Below, in pieces: positions 43,611 to 56,130 of a stretch of DNA of 64,000 bases (its first letter is position 1; every line of letters begins with the position of its first letter). The notes under the pieces were generated by a model. That model saw only the letters and a program-made list of their open reading frames with translations, did no database searches and was not told the origin of the DNA. Source of the DNA: Neodontobutis hainanensis (lineage: Eukaryota; Chordata; Actinopteri; Gobiiformes; Odontobutidae); the NCBI GenBank assembly GCA_024349245.1, contig JALDNG010002182.1, positions 1 to 64,000 on the forward strand, given 5' to 3'. The translations under genes were made by a program, and so were the position numbers.

Positions 43611-46600
43611 AGAATCAGAATCAGAATTACTTTTATTCATCCCCAAGGGAAAATTATTTTTGTTACAAACATGCAACTGGCCAGTGCCGGAAATAGAAAT
43701 GTCTTTTAAAGTAGATATTACTTAACTCTAAACTATGATATTCCTTATAAGCGATAAGCGATAAACGATAAACAGTCTATTTACATATTCACATGATACA
43801 TATTCACATGATACATATTCACATATTACATATTCACCTGATTTACAATTTACAAGTTTACAAGTGCACTTAATATTGTACAGCAGGCAGAATGCACAGT
43901 GACTCTACAGAGGATTTACAGTACGTCGTTCAGAAGTTTAATAGCGACTGGCAGGAATGATTTCCTGTGTCAAATTCAAAGTCAAAGTCAGCTTTATTGT
44001 CAATTCTGTCATCTATACAGTACATACATACAGAGAATTTAAATTGTATGACTCTCAGACCCTAGGGGCCTACAGGTAACAACAACAAAGTTTAACAGTA
44101 ACAACAGCAGAAGAGAGATGAACAAAGTGAATTATGGAGATAAATAGGCGATGGCAAATAGTGCAATAGTAACAATAGTGCAATTTCGGATTAAGTCAGT
44201 GCAGTTATAAATTATAAGAGTGAATGCAAGTCTGTAAGTGAGGAGACCAATTCTTCAGAGAGACAACATAATGAGGTAGATGAAAATGGAGGAGAACTGA
44301 AGGGGGTGGGGGTGATTCAGAGATCAGGTGTGTGGGGCAGAAGAGGGGAGAGGGGGCAGAGTCGGGAGGAAGTTCAATGCACTGGCAGCTTGGGGTATGA
44401 GGCTGTCCTTCAGTCTGTTGTTCCTTGCCTGGAGACTGCATAGTCTCCTCCATGACGGCAGCAGACTGAAGAGGCTGTACGATGGGTGGGTGGGGTCTCT
44501 CGCAATAATGAGGGCTTCACGGGAGGGGTGCTGTATATGTCCTGGAGGGGTGGGAGAGAGACACAACGATCTTCTCAGCTGCCCTCACTATGAGCTGAAG
44601 TGTATTCCGGCAGGATGCGTTGCAGGCGCCATACCACACAGTGATGCAGCTGGTCAGAATGCTCTCGATGGGGCCTCTGTAGAAGGTGCACATGATGGGG
44701 GCTCCGGCTCTTCTCAGCTTACAGAGGAAGTAGAGTCGCTGCTGTGATTTTTATTCATTGCTGTGGTTTTGGCGGTCCAGGAGGACAGGTGTGCCTTCTC
44801 CTGAAGTCAACAACAATCTCCTTCATCTTCTCCACGTTCAGAGTGAGATTGTTGTCGCCACACCACCTGGCCAGGTGGCTCACCTCGCGCCTTAAGTTTG
44901 TCTCATCATTGTTGCTAATGAGACCAACTACAGTCGTGTCGTCCGCAAACTTGATGATTTGATTGCTTTTGTGTATGGGTTTGCATTCATATGTTAGCAG
45001 ATTGAAGAGAAGGGGGCTCAACACACATCCCTGAGGGGATCCAGTGTTCATAATGATGGAGCTGGATATGTTACTGCCGTCCCGAATTGCCTGAGGTCTT
45101 CCCGTCAGGAAGTCCAGCAACCAGTTGCACAGCGATGTGCTGAGTCCCAGCTGTGACAGTTTTTGAGTGAGCTGTAGAGGGATGATTGTATTGAATGCTG
45201 AACTAAAGTCTATGAACAGCATTCTCACATAAGTGTCCGGTAGTGGCGATGCGTCATCGGTCGGGCGTTTAGACCGATATGCAAATTGGTAGGGGTCCAG
45301 GGAGGGGGGAGAACAGACTTAATTTGGTGTATGACTAGCCGCTCAAAGCACTTCATAAGGATGGGAGTAAGTGCGACTGGGCGGTAGTCATTGAAGCAGG
45401 ATGGAGATGACTTCTTCGGCACTGGAATGATGGTAGTTGCTTTGAAGCATGTGGGGACAACAGCTTGTCTCAGTGAGATGTTAAAGAAGACATCAGTCTG
45501 TGAAGACATCAGTGAGTTTCTGTGCACAGTCTCTCAATGCGTTGATCCTGCTGAGGGATCTTCTCACACTGTCTCTGGGCAGTGTCAACATCTGGTCATC
45601 GGTAGGAGGTGGTGACTTCTGTGCAGTGGTGCTGTTGTGTGTCTCAAAGCGAGCAAAGAAAGTGTTCAGCTCATTCAGCAGGGGGGTGGAGCTGTCACAC
45701 GTCCATGCAGAGGGTTTGTAGTCTGTGAGGGTCTGAATCCCCTGCCACAGGCTCCTTGTGTGTCTGCTGTCGCTGAAACGATGGACTATCCTCCTCGAAT
45801 ACTGTCTCTTAGCCTTTCTGATGTCGCGTGACAGGTTGGCCCTTGCTGTCCTCAGGCCCATCTCCAGCTCTGAGGGCAGCGTTACGCGTCTTCAGAAGTC
45901 TGTAGACATTACCTGTCAGCCACGGTTTTTGGTTGGGCCAGACGGTGATGGACTTTGTGACTGTTACATCCTCAATGCACTTGATGATGTATGAAGTAAC
46001 AGTCTCTGTTGAGCAGCGTGGCAGTAACAGTCTATTGCTAAACGAGCTCTTGCAGCTGACCAGTACTTTGTGAAGCGGGTGGGAGAGAAAGTCCAGAATA
46101 GTACTGATTTTGGACAAATACACACCCAGGTATTTGTACTCCGCCACCACTAACCTCCTGAATAGAGATTTGGGTCACAGCAGCTTTAGTCCTCCTCAGG
46201 TCCACCACCAGTTCCTTTATCACGTTGAGCAGGAGATGGTTCTTCTCGCTCCAGGTGACAAAGTTATCCACAACAGTCCTGTACTCTTTCTCGTCACCAC
46301 CGCTGATGCATCCAACCACTGCAGAGTCGTCAGAGAACTTCTGAAGGTGGCAGAACTCTGTGCAGTAGTTGAAGTCTGTGGTGTAAAAGGTGAAGAGCAA
46401 AGGAGAGAGGACTGTCCCCTGCGGCACTCGGTGTTGCTGATGACAGTGTCAGACACACAGCTCTGCAGCCGCACATACTGTGGTCTGCCAGTGAGGTAAT
46501 CCACAATCCAGGACACCAGAGGGACATCTACCTGCATCACTTCCAGCTTTTCAGCCAGCGGCCCTGGTCTGATAGTGTTGAACGCACTGGAGGAGTCAAA

Positions 46601-47385
46601 TAACAAGATTCTCACAGTGGTGGCCAGTTTGTCCAGGTTGGCGTAGACTCTGTGGAGCAGGTAGCTGATGGTCCACACCGAGGTGGTGCTGATAGGCGAA
46701 CTGGAGTGGGTTCTGTAGATGCTTTACCATGGGTCAAAGCTGCTCCAGGACGAGTCGCTCCAGAGTCTTCATGGCGTGGGAGGTTAGTGCCACGGGCCTG
46801 TAGTCCTTGGGGTCGCTGCGTCTTCGGGACCGGAACGAGGCACGATGTCTTCCACACCAGGGGGACTCTCTGGAGACTCAGGCTCAGGTTGAAGATCTGA
46901 TGCAGAACTCCGCTGAGCTGGGGGGCACAAGCTTTCAGGACTCTGGGGCTCACGCCATCAGGGCCTGCAGCTTTTCCTGCTCTGAGTCTCTGCAGTTGTT
47001 TCCTCACTTGTTCAGCCAGTGTGGGGGTGTCGGGAGGGGGAGGGGTGTCGGTGATCAGTGTGGAGGTGTCAGGAAGGGGAGGGGTGTGAGTGATCAGTGT
47101 GGAGGGGTCAGACGGGTTTGGGGACAAGGTGTGAGCGGGGCCATCTTGCAGATGAGTGGGGACAAGGGGGGAGGGAGATAGTGTGGTCAGAGACCGCAGT
47201 GTCATAACGGTTGAATAACCTGTTAAACACATTGGCCTTGTCCACACTGCCCTCAATCCCTCCACACTGGTTGGCTTGTATCCAGTGATGGTCTTCATGC
47301 CACTCCAGACTTCCCTCATGTTGTTCTGCTGGAGCTTCCACTCCAGCTTTATCCCATAATTCTTCCTGGCCAGCTTCATCTACAC
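43611..47385 (-). mobile_element. LINE family J copy B, split by copy A
   Basis: Copy B is present as 46015-47385 (linker and RT) and, after an interruption, 43611-43975 (3' UTR ending in the AGAATCAGAATCAGAA repeat). Readings on the minus strand are MREVWSGMKTITGYK near 47300, GKAAGPDGVSPRVLKACAP near 46930, VPLVWKTSCLVPVPK near 46840, ILLFDSSSAFNTIRPG near 46590, FSDDSAVVGCISGGDE near 46330 and EYKYLGV near 46140. Frame changes occur at least three times. GC content is higher than that of the neighbours. The split shows that copy A inserted later. Confidence 0.75.
43976..46014 (-). mobile_element. LINE family J copy A, nested in copy B
   Basis: The minus strand reads ETVTSYIIKCIEDVTVTKS near 45990 and VWPNQKPWLTGNV near 45930. 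It continues with RDIRKAKRQYSRRIVHRFSD near 45800 and TCFKATTIIPVPKKSS near 45440. It then reads DYRPVALTPILMKCFERLV near 45370, RMLFIDFSSAFNTIIPLQL near 45210, GCVLSPLLFNLLTYECKP near 45020 and IIKFADDTTVVGLISNND near 44950. The endonuclease is missing. A frame break lies around 45225-45300, and the RT from 45228 to 44755 is open. The 3' UTR spans 43976-44750 and starts CAAAGTCAAAGTCAGCTTTATTG when read on the plus strand. GC-rich open frames on the opposite strand are shadows. Confidence 0.8.
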
Positions 47386-47649
47386 TCTCAGGTCCCTCGT
47401 AGCTCGCTACTATTTTTGAGGGGAAATTGTTGATCCTCTGCCCATCTTGACTTCTGATAGCCACTCTATGAGGCTCTTTTTTACCCAAGCATGTTGCCAA
47501 TTGACCTAATAAGTCAAAAAAAATTGTCCTTTAGCTGTTCCTTATATGTAAATTTAACTTTTCCAACTTCTTATTGCTACCTGTCCTAGCTTTTTTGAAA
47601 AGTGTAGCTCTCATGAAATTCCAATTAAGCCAATATCTGGCATGACAGC
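47386..47649. other. gap, nothing recognised
   Basis: Sequence between the LINE 5' end and the next SINE. An open frame overlaps it on the minus strand but shows no motif outside the LINE part. Confidence 0.4.
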
Positions 47650-48180
47650 CTCATTTACATTTATTAATTTAGCAGACACTTTTATCCAAAGCAACTTACA
47701 TGAAGCTTCCAACAATCAGTGTTATATTTACAGTCATTCAGAGCGACTTATGTTAAGGTTCCATTCACCAGTGTTCCCCAAGGACACAACAACAGTATTA
47801 TTACGTGCCGTCGGCTAGCCTGGGGAAACTCACAGCACAATAAAACCGGAAACAAGGAAAAGGGTGACAAGCTTGTGCCTTACGGCCGCTTAAGATTTCT
47901 TTAACAAACACAAAGAAATACAACTCCATAATAAAGTAGCTAATTAAACGCCGCGCCGCAGATGTGGCACTGAACACCTGGCCCCCATTGTGTGGCGGCG
48001 GTCCTCCTTTTATAGGCCGCTGATTACGATCACCTGCCAGACACCTAAAGGCGGAGACAAGAACAAAGAAAAAACAAACTAATGGCACGAGGGCCATAAC
48101 AAGTATGAACTGTGGGGATAGCGGGAATCAAACCGCCCACCTTCCGGCTGAAGGACGGCCGCTCTACCCACTGAGCCACT
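47650..48180 (-). mobile_element. minus-strand SINE split by a solo LTR
   Basis: The tail is at 47650-47700 (CATTTACATTTATTAATTTAGC, CTTTTATCCAAAGCAACTTA) and the tRNA-like head at 48110-48180 (TCAAACCGCCCACCTTCC, CTCTACCCACTGAGCCACTG in reverse sense). It is the same type as 5036 and 42285. The two halves are parted by 47799-48101. Confidence 0.85.
47799..48101 (-). mobile_element. solo LTR, 303 bp
   Basis: On the minus strand it starts TGTTATGGCCCTCGTGCC and ends GGCACGTAATA, an imperfect inverted pair. A TATA-like CCTATAAAAGGA is present at about 48010. The 5-bp duplicate AGTAT flanks it at 47794-47798 and 48102-48106, and the uninterrupted SINE sequence is seen in other copies. Size and 5-bp duplication fit a Ty3/gypsy LTR. 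Confidence 0.8.
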
Positions 48181-48540
48181 GAGCCCCTCACAGCAAGAAG
48201 GTCATGAGTTCAAAACACGGCCGACACAAACATCCTTGGCCGACTCCGGTCTTTCTGTTGAGTCTGCATGTCCTCCATGTGTTGCCGTGGGTTTTCTCCT
48301 GGTACTCCGGCTTCCTCTCACCATCCAAAGACATGCATGTATAGGTTAATTGGCAACGCTAAAATCTACCTAGTGAATGAATGTGAGAGTAAATGGTTGT
48401 CTGTCACTGTCTGTCTCTAAATGTCAGCCCTGTGGCAAACTGGCCATTGTCCATGGTGTACCCCGCCCAAGGCCCAAAGCTGCTGGGATAGGCTCCAGTC
48501 ACCCGTGACCCCTAACAGGACTAAGCAGTAGAAAATGAAT
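48181..48540 (+). mobile_element. SINE (same family as 28353)
   Basis: It carries CACAGCAAGAAGGTCATGAG, ACTCCGGCTTCCTCTCACC, AAAGACATGCATGTATAGG and GGGATAGGCTCCAGTCACCC, and ends with GAAAATGAATGAAAAA. The head starts at the end of the preceding minus-strand SINE, so the 5' end is truncated or the two share a junction. Confidence 0.85.
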
Positions 48541-48544
48541 GAAA

Positions 48545-51285
48545 AAATATACTTAAACACACACACCTGGGGCAGACAGAAAAGGCTAAACACAATGTGC
48601 TAATAGCTTACTCTAACCCCCACCAAACTCACCTCTACAGTCACACACATTCATACACCAGAGCTGTGGTGAAATAAAAGAGATACCTTTCTAAAATACA
48701 GTAACTTAAAGTGCATTACCAATACATTTACTTTGTGAAGGAATTCTGATTGTTCACTTTACTTTTCAAGTTCAGATTGGAGGTGATGCTCAAAAAAACA
48801 CTATAATTCGGTAGCTTAAGTTCAAGTTTAATAACAGATTCGATGTAGAGTACATGGCCATGGGCTGACAACAAAACATTTACCAGAGTGCTTCTCCTGC
48901 CATCAGCCCCGAAAATCATTGGTGGTCTAAGTTTTATATCACTCTATGCTACACTCACAACTCCTCCCTTCTCTGCTCTCTCTTAGAAGCTATCTCCCAT
49001 GAGATGTTCTTCTTTTCCATTTATCATCAGTGCAACAAGTTTTACCACCTCTCCCCCTTCATTAGTAACTTTGCTTCTGCTCTTTCCTGTCTTCTTTTTC
49101 GCCTCTGGGTCGATACCTGGATATCTACCTTGCCTTCTGAGCGGTAAGTACCACTTACGTAGGGAAAATATGTGCCCTTGACAAATCATATCATATTACT
49201 TTACTCTTTTCCAGGGAACCATCCAGTAATCTCTTAAAGCAGAATTGTCCATTTAGCAGCGTGTCTATTTTCGTCGCCAGCTCAAGTGTGCAGTTGTGTT
49301 AGCCAGGAAACAATAATGATTCAATAAAATTCAGAGTTAAAATAAACTTAGAGGTATGTATTTTTTTTAGCGCAACCTTGCTCATGATGCAGACAACTAC
49401 ATCTAACATTCTGAGCATGCGTCAGGTCTTTTTATTTAATAGAACCAACTAAACTGACCTATCTTTGAGAGGGTCAATATCAAACAATCAACCCCAGCAC
49501 TGGCCATGATCAGGCCACAACACATCCTCTGGAGCAAACAAGAAAGAGACAGCTGGTTTGTTCATATGGGTCAGTTTATTTACCAGCTCGCTTAAAAAAG
49601 ACTGCAGAAAAAAATTAAAAATAAAATAAGACTCTTTTTAACAAATAATTTCCAGAAGTCCTGATCAGGGTAAAGAGTGTTGTGACCATAAATGTTCTCA
49701 TTGTATATTTTTTTTAGAGCTATCCTCATTTTTAGGGCCTGTTGAGGGCCTTTGACCTTACTTGGAAAAGTCCTGGAGAAATGAGTGACAGCTATCAAAT
49801 ATCGACAAATATGCCAGTTTCTGGTTTGTTTTGACATTAGTCAGTAAGTATCATTGATGACACTTGGTTAATATATTTCAAATCTTTCTTTCAAATCATT
49901 AAAAGCAATGGTAAAGACCTGAGACAGGATCTAAAATGAGAATGTTGAGAAAGTGAGGAGTTAACACTTTGAGTCTAATCTTTTTTTATCAAATTGGAAA
50001 AAAGAGAAAAGAGCAAAGCCTGAATAATTTTCATTGTCAGATGTTTTTCATGAAGACAGCAAAAAGTGGCTCTGTTTGTGTTTAGTGGGTCAGAGAGGTC
50101 TACCGTGAATTTTGTCACATTGGGAGAGAGCAGTGTTTGCTTATTTAGACTTTGTTCTGCATTGTCCTTGTGGTTTTACTACCAAGCAACTTTTGTCATT
50201 TTGCTTTTTCTTTACCATCTGTTATCTTCCCTTAACCAATCAGACACAAACAGCAGTGTCTTGAAACGTTTGGGTTTTTATCTCTTCATGCTTCATTTCA
50301 TTTTTCAAACTAAGATGAGGTCCACAGTATTTTTCAGCAAGTGTCTTCTGTAGCCCTTCCAAATGATTGAAGTGCCACAAAAATCACACATCTGAAATGT
50401 ACAATGAAAATGTAATAGTGTGGACAGACCCTTCAAATAGAGTACTATAACGATGCCACCCACCAGAAGAAACGAGTTATCATATTTAAAAAATTATAAT
50501 TATATATATTTTTTTTGTTATATTTGCAAATGCAATCTTATATTTTGGAATTTTCTATGGCCACATTAGGGTACACTTGGCTCTCCACAAAGACAGCATT
50601 TATTTTGGCTCCTGTGTTTTCTCACTGTGTTTCACTAACTCATCCTGTATGCACTTATGATAATAACTGAAGTTCTCCTAAGTGAGGTATAAACTGCTGG
50701 AACTCAGTCATAAAGTGTGTCATCCAAAGTCTTAACCTTGCACTCTCTACACCCAATTTGCACTGCTCCGCTCCACAATGCGCTCCGCAGCAAACACATA
50801 ACATTGTTTTCAAGGAGACAATTTACACAGCGTCAGTTCAGCTAATAAAAAGTTCAGTGCTTCCGCCTTCGAGAATGTCCTCAATTATAACATTACTCTT
50901 TTTAGGTGCCGATGTTAACAATATTATAGTATTAATAGATAGTATTAATCTGGTCAGCCGCAAACAGCATCCTTTAATCAGCATTTTTGTCAGCACACAG
51001 TACCAATTAGCTCATCCGCTAGCCGGGCCTGGCTCTGTGGCCACAGTTAGCTTACTTGCTGCGTTGCTCTCTCTGTTGTTCTCTCCAATGCTAAGGAATG
51101 AGATGGATCCGAAGGTGGCTCTAGGCCAGGCATCAAGCCTTAACACCACCCCCGGACCTGCAATGGGAAAGCTCCACCAAACCAAGTTCTTAAAGTGTGT
51201 TTAATGGTTAAAACATACATAAACAAACAAACATAACATACCCTTGCAGAATTGGTACATTTTTGGGCCATTTAATAAAAATATA
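48545..51285. other. long gap without recognised features
   Basis: I find no supportable gene or element. The longest open stretch (50758-51204, plus, 148 codons) has no motif I recognise and biased hydrophobic runs, so I do not call it. The segment 48960-49190 is pyrimidine-rich. This is the longest stretch in the window free of recognisable repeats. Confidence 0.45.
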
Positions 51286-51289
51286 TTAA

Positions 51290-52757
51290 TGGTAACACAA
51301 AACCATTTTTTTCACTCATAGTTAGTGGTAGGGTGAAGTCTTTTATTGGTAAATAACTGTGTTTTCTCTTTTTAAAATCGTAATGACAACAGAAACTACC
51401 CAAATGACCCTGACCAAAAGTTTACATACCATGGTGATTTTGAGCTGATAACACATGCACACAAGTTGACACAAACAGGATTGAATGGGTACTAAAGATC
51501 ATCCTCACCTGTGATCTTTTTGCTTGTAAGCAGTGTGAGTGTATAAAAGGTCCTGACAGACCCCTGCATCTCTCATCCAGTGCTGCACTGAAGTTTCTGT
51601 AATCTGAGTCATAGGAAAAGCAAAGAATTGGATCTGTGGAAAAAGGTAATTGAACTATATAAAACAGGAAAGGGATATAAAAAGATATCTAAGGAACTGA
51701 TAATGCCAATCAGCAGAAATTATATATATAATATTTGAACTCTAATTAAGAAGTGGAAAATGAGGGACTCTGTTGAAACCAAACCAAGGTTGAGTAGACC
51801 AACAAAGATTTCAGTCAAAACTGCCAGAAAATTGTTCAGGATAAAAAGAAAAACCCACAAATAACTTCAGCTGAAATACAGGACTCTCTGAGAAAAGTTT
51901 GTGTGGCTGTTTCAAGATGCACAATAAGGATGTACTTGAAGAAAAATGGGCTGCATGGTCTAAAAAAGCCATTACTATGCAAATGCTATAAAGCATCCCA
52001 CTATACGCCAAACAGCACAGAGCCAAACTTCAAAACTACTGGAACAAAGTCATTTGGCGGGATGAGATCAAAATTTCACTTTTTGGCCACAACCATAAAC
52101 GTTACATTTGGAGAGGAGTCAACAAGGTCTATAATGAAAGGTACACCATTCCTACTGTGAAACATGGAGGTGGGTCGCTGATGTTTTGGGGATGTGTGAT
52201 CAACAAATGCACAAGAAACTTTTCAAAACTGATGGCAAGATGAATGCAGCATGTTATCAGAAAATACTGGAGGAAAACTTTGCACTCGTCAGACCGGAAG
52301 CTGCACATAGGACCTACTTGGATGTTGCAACATGACAACGATCCAAAAAGGCCAAGTTGACCTGTCAATGGCTACAGAAGCCTAAAGTGAAGGTTCTGGA
52401 CTGGCCAGCTCATTTTCCTGACCTCAATATCATTGAGCCACTCTGGGGAGATCTCAAACTTGCAGTTTATGCAAGACCGCCCAAGGATTTACAGGAACTT
52501 TGGCTTTTAATCAAGAAGAATTGGCAACTTTTCCATCTGTGAAAATAAAGATCCTCATTTACAACTACCACAAAAGTCTTCAAGCTGTCATTGACGTTAA
52601 AGTGGCAAAACAGAATATTAAGAACTGGGGTATGATCAGGGTCTTTGGGTAGTTTCTGTTGACATTATGATTTAACAAACACAGCTATTTGACAATAAAT
52701 GGCTTCACCCAACCACTAACTATTGGTGGTGTCAAGATAAGGTTTTTGTGTTTCATT
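51290..52757 (+). mobile_element. Tc1-type transposon, full span, decayed
   Basis: The left end (51315-51415: ATAGTTAGTGGTAGGGTGAAG, CGTAATGACAACAGAAACTACC) and right end (52650-52735: GGTAGTTTCTGTTGACATTATG, GGCTTCACCCAACCACTAAC) are inverted copies about 100-150 bp long. Between them the transposase is read in several frames: KELDLWKKVIELYKTGKGY near 51620 (DNA-binding), a stretch at 51903-52160, HGGGSLMFWGC near 52165, a decayed QHDNDPK near 52330, and DWPAHFPDLNIIEPLWGDLK near 52400 (third catalytic site). Stops and indels make it inactive. It is the best template for the Tc1 pieces at 17880 and 29883. Confidence 0.85.
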
Positions 52758-52804
52758 CAAATTCCGTCAGGCTACATAAACATTTGAACTGTATATCCAA
52801 CAGA

Positions 52805-53275
52805 CATGGGGACTTGTGACTTGGACTCAAGACAACTCGATTTGCAATTTTTATAACTTGTAACTTGACTTGACAAAAATAAATACTTGAGACACGATGA
52901 CTTGAATGACTTGAGTGTTAATCACATCATGATTTCAGTTTGAATTTAAATATATACATTATTTTAAAAAATAACTTTGACCCAGCTGGAGTGCAGGCTG
53001 AAAATAACACACACTGAACACACACAGAAAAATTACTTGATTCTACAATGTTAAAGGGTTAGTTCGTCATCACGTCATCACAAAGCCTATCTCACTACAG
53101 TAGTTCTACAAATCTACAATCATTTTATGAAGCAACGAGAATAGCAACATAAATTACAATAATAAGGTGCATAGCCTGTGACTTGACTTGACTTGACTTG
53201 CCCAGGAAATTAAATACTTGGGACATACTTGAGACTTGAAGGTTCAGACTTGAGACCTACTTGAGACTGGCACAT
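52805..53275. repeat. ACTTG-rich degenerate repeat
   Basis: Two patches (52805-52920 and 53175-53270) are dense in ACTTG, TGACTTG and GAGACTTG, including the tandem GACTTGACTTGACTTGACTTG at 53182. The middle is ordinary AT-rich sequence. Bases 53278-53305 are a scrap of a SINE tail (TTTATTCATTTAGCTGACGC, minus sense). No gene is seen from 53306 to 53800. Confidence 0.7.
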
Positions 53276-53799
53276 ACATTTATTCATTTAGCTGACGCTT
53301 TTTGAGCCATGTGTGACTTGGATATGAAATGGATATGATATAAAATCTGCGTAATCCAGCAACACCAAAAACCTTTGGCAAAATACATCAGTTGATATAT
53401 TATTGTTTATTCAAAATTGAACATGAGCATAGTCACCTCAGCAACAGCTGTCACCGGAACCAGAAGCTACATGGCTACCACCTCTGCATCAGTTTTCATT
53501 TTCACTTCTGAGCTTGTGGGCACCTTTTGGGTTGTGTTGCAAAGCACTCTATCCTGATAACTCCAAGCATGTGATGATTTGAGTGGTTAGAGTCAATGAG
53601 GAGATATTGGTCCATCTGAGTAGGTTTCCTGTACACTGTTCACTACCTGGAGATTCCCATCTTCACATACAGTATGTCTACAGCACAGTCCAAGAAGGTC
53701 AAGTGGTTCACTTTGGCATCTTTACGGTTGAACTTCATGTTTTGTCCACATCATTGACATGCTCTGTAAAAATCAAGATTGTGTAAACCTTCACAAAGT

Positions 53800-55490
53800 G
53801 TTTATTTTATTTTTTATTTTATTTATTTAGGACAGCGTAAAATGTACATTAAGCCGGAGCAGAGATGCTTGTACCAGATTATAGCTTAACAGCTAATTTA
53901 CATCTGTAGTCCTATATTGTACATGTTTTTGGTGGTAGGATGTAGTGAATGCGGAAGACTAGGTGGAACTTCGAGGACCAAGGAGGACACAGATCCACAC
54001 GGACACTGTGTTAAAAGACTTGTAAATAATTAAGAATAATGAGTAAAATGCTTAAGAGTAATGTCAAAGTTAAATATATTTCAATGATGTTTTGGAAGTT
54101 TGAAAGAAAATGGTTTATGCAAAATGCAAAATGTTTTAAGTGTAAAAGACAACCAGGAGTTAAAGTTAAGTAGGCCTAGAATCAGCAGGTTAGAATATAG
54201 GTCAAATTTTGTCTGTGAGCAGAGAACAGGAAGTCATGACATGCAGTGACACACACAGAGCCTGGGACGGCAGGTACACACAAAAAGCACACAATAGACA
54301 GGGCACTTGAAGTTCACAAAAGGCCGTGACACTCATGGAGTTCATACCAGGACAGGGACACACACACAGAGTTTTGGACGACAAATACACACAAAGCTCA
54401 CAAGACAGGTCACAGGAGTTTACAGAAGACCCAGTGTCCTACTTACGAGAGTTCACAGAGTTTAAAAAAATCTTGTCAGAGCGCATGTGTGTTGATGTCA
54501 CGACTACACCCTGTCCAGATGGTATAAAAGGAAGACTTGAGACTCGGACAAACGGGTCTTGCGGATCTATTTGATATGAGGTCAATACTATATCAAAAGA
54601 ACTGCATAAACCCCACTCTCTCTGTACTGTACACTTTGTCTCTTTTTGGGGCTCTGCCCTGAAGGACCAAACCTCTTTTTTCCCTCACCACTATCCCTTT
54701 GGGTCGCTCCTAGGATAGCTCTATCCAGTGCGGGTTAACTACAGTGGCCTTCTACTTCTTCCTCTAAAAATCTGTCTCACTCACTCTACTCTTAAATACA
54801 TCGAATCTAGTACTCAGTGAAGGTTTTGTGTGGAAACAGTATTTGAAGACTTTGTGTTGTTAAACTGTACTGTACACTTTGTCTCTTCTTGGGGCTCTGC
54901 CCTGAAGGACCAGACCTCTTTTTTCCCTCACCACTATCCCTTTGGTTCGCTCCTAGGATAGCTCTATCCAGTGCGGGTTAACTACAGCGGCCTTCTACTT
55001 CTTCCTCTGAAAATCTATCTCACCCTCTAAAAACTCTGGAAAAAGGTCAATCCTAGTATGTTATATTACAGGGAGTAAGAGGTTAAAATTGTGAGAAGAG
55101 AAAATAAAATTTTTATGTTAAGTGATATACTGTAATTTTGTTTAACATTTTAATAAAGGCCTAGAGTGGCATACAGTGATCTGTCAGCCGTAGAAGTCAT
55201 TAATGTGTAGAAGCGAGTACTGTGTTAGAGTCTCATAAAAATAGGAAATTGCAGGGAGTTAGTCCTCAAAGAAGGGACAACCTCCAAAAAAATTGTAATT
55301 AACCGCTTGACCATTAGTGCCCTTCGCGACAAGGGGAAACCGGAGCATCCGGAGGAAACCTACGCAGAGACAGGGAGAACATGCAAACTCCACACAGAAA
55401 GGCCTTGTCCTTGATGGGAATTGAACCCAGGACCTTCTTGCTGTGAGGCATGAGTGCTAACCACGCTGCCACTATGCTATGCTTTCAAAC
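53800..55490 (-). mobile_element. minus-strand SINE split by a solo LTR
   Basis: The 3' part lies at 53800-53940 (GGAGCAGAGATGCTTGTACC, ACAGCTAATTTACATCTGTAG, CATGTTTTTGGTGGT). The 5' part lies at 55332-55490 (GGAAACCGGAGCATCCGGAGG, GCAAACTCCACACAGAAAGG, GGACCTTCTTGCTGTGAGGC). Together they match the SINE at 39412 in reverse. The solo LTR at 53941-55331 separates them. Confidence 0.85.
53941..55331 (+). mobile_element. solo LTR, 1.39 kb, with internal duplication
   Basis: It begins TGTAGTGAATGCGG and ends CCTTCGCGACA. The flanking bases are AGGA (53937-53940) and AGGG (55332-55335), a near-perfect 4-bp duplication. A TATA-like GGTATAAAAGG lies at 54520, and AATAAA signals at 55107 and 55154. 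Inside, a 159-bp unit is present twice (54622-54780 and 54865-55023) with only a few differences. A looser repeat of about 105 bp lies upstream (about 54225-54440, CACACACAGAG..TGG..GAC). Its first ten bases equal those of the solo LTR at 6161, so the two are probably related retroviral families. Confidence 0.75.
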
Positions 55491-55885
55491 ACTATGCTTT
55501 CCACCTCCTTCATGTACAGATTATCCACAATCGGGAAGACTGGGAATCCCATGGCACAGTCATGTTTTTGCCTGTAGAAGTTTCCTCTGAACTGGAAAAA
55601 TGTGGTGTTAAATACCACTACTTGATGGCCCTTTATTCCACCTGGCTATTTCACAGTTGTGACAGCTTCAGTTGTGGGGATGGATGTAAAAGATAGACTA
55701 TATCAAATATAGTCTCCATTTACTGTACTGTACACCTTTCCTTTTCTTGTCACACAACACACTTGACACTTTTCTCCACCCATTCCAACCTGCTTGCACA
55801 CGCTTCTTCACCTTTGGATTGTTGACCCTAAGTACTTATAATCCTGCACCTTATTTACCTCTTCTCCCATTAACCTCACTGTTCC
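55491..55885 (-). mobile_element. gap and small RTE-type LINE fragment
   Basis: Nothing is recognised at 55491-55735. On the minus strand 55740-55885 reads VQDYKYLGSTIQ and then KQVGMGG, a degenerate form of a conserved RTE-clade ORF2 segment. It is cut at 55885 by the start of L2 copy 2. Confidence 0.55.
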
Positions 55886-56130
55886 ACTGGACCAGCCTTC
55901 AAATTCAGGTTCTACATCAAGACTGAAGATTGGTCTCTTGAATGTGCGGTCTCTATCCTCCAAAGCACTCTTAATTAATGATCTTGTTACTTCTCACAGC
56001 TTGGATTTACTTTGTCTTTGTGAAACTTGGCTTCGGCCCAATATTTTTCTGCCACTAAACGAAGCCTCTCCCCTGATTATGCGTATGCACAGGTAGGTCG
56101 CGCGTCGAAACAGGGTGGTGGTGTTGCAGC

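Noticed and set aside
44328..47181. Long plus-strand open frames
   Set aside because: GC-rich antisense shadows of the LINE ORFs that read clearly on the minus strand.
50758..51204. 148-codon open frame on the plus strand
   Set aside because: No motif, hydrophobic low-complexity runs and no splice context; most likely chance.
52805..53275. CRISPR-like array
   Set aside because: ACTTG repeats are short, irregular and without spacers; this is a eukaryotic satellite-like repeat.
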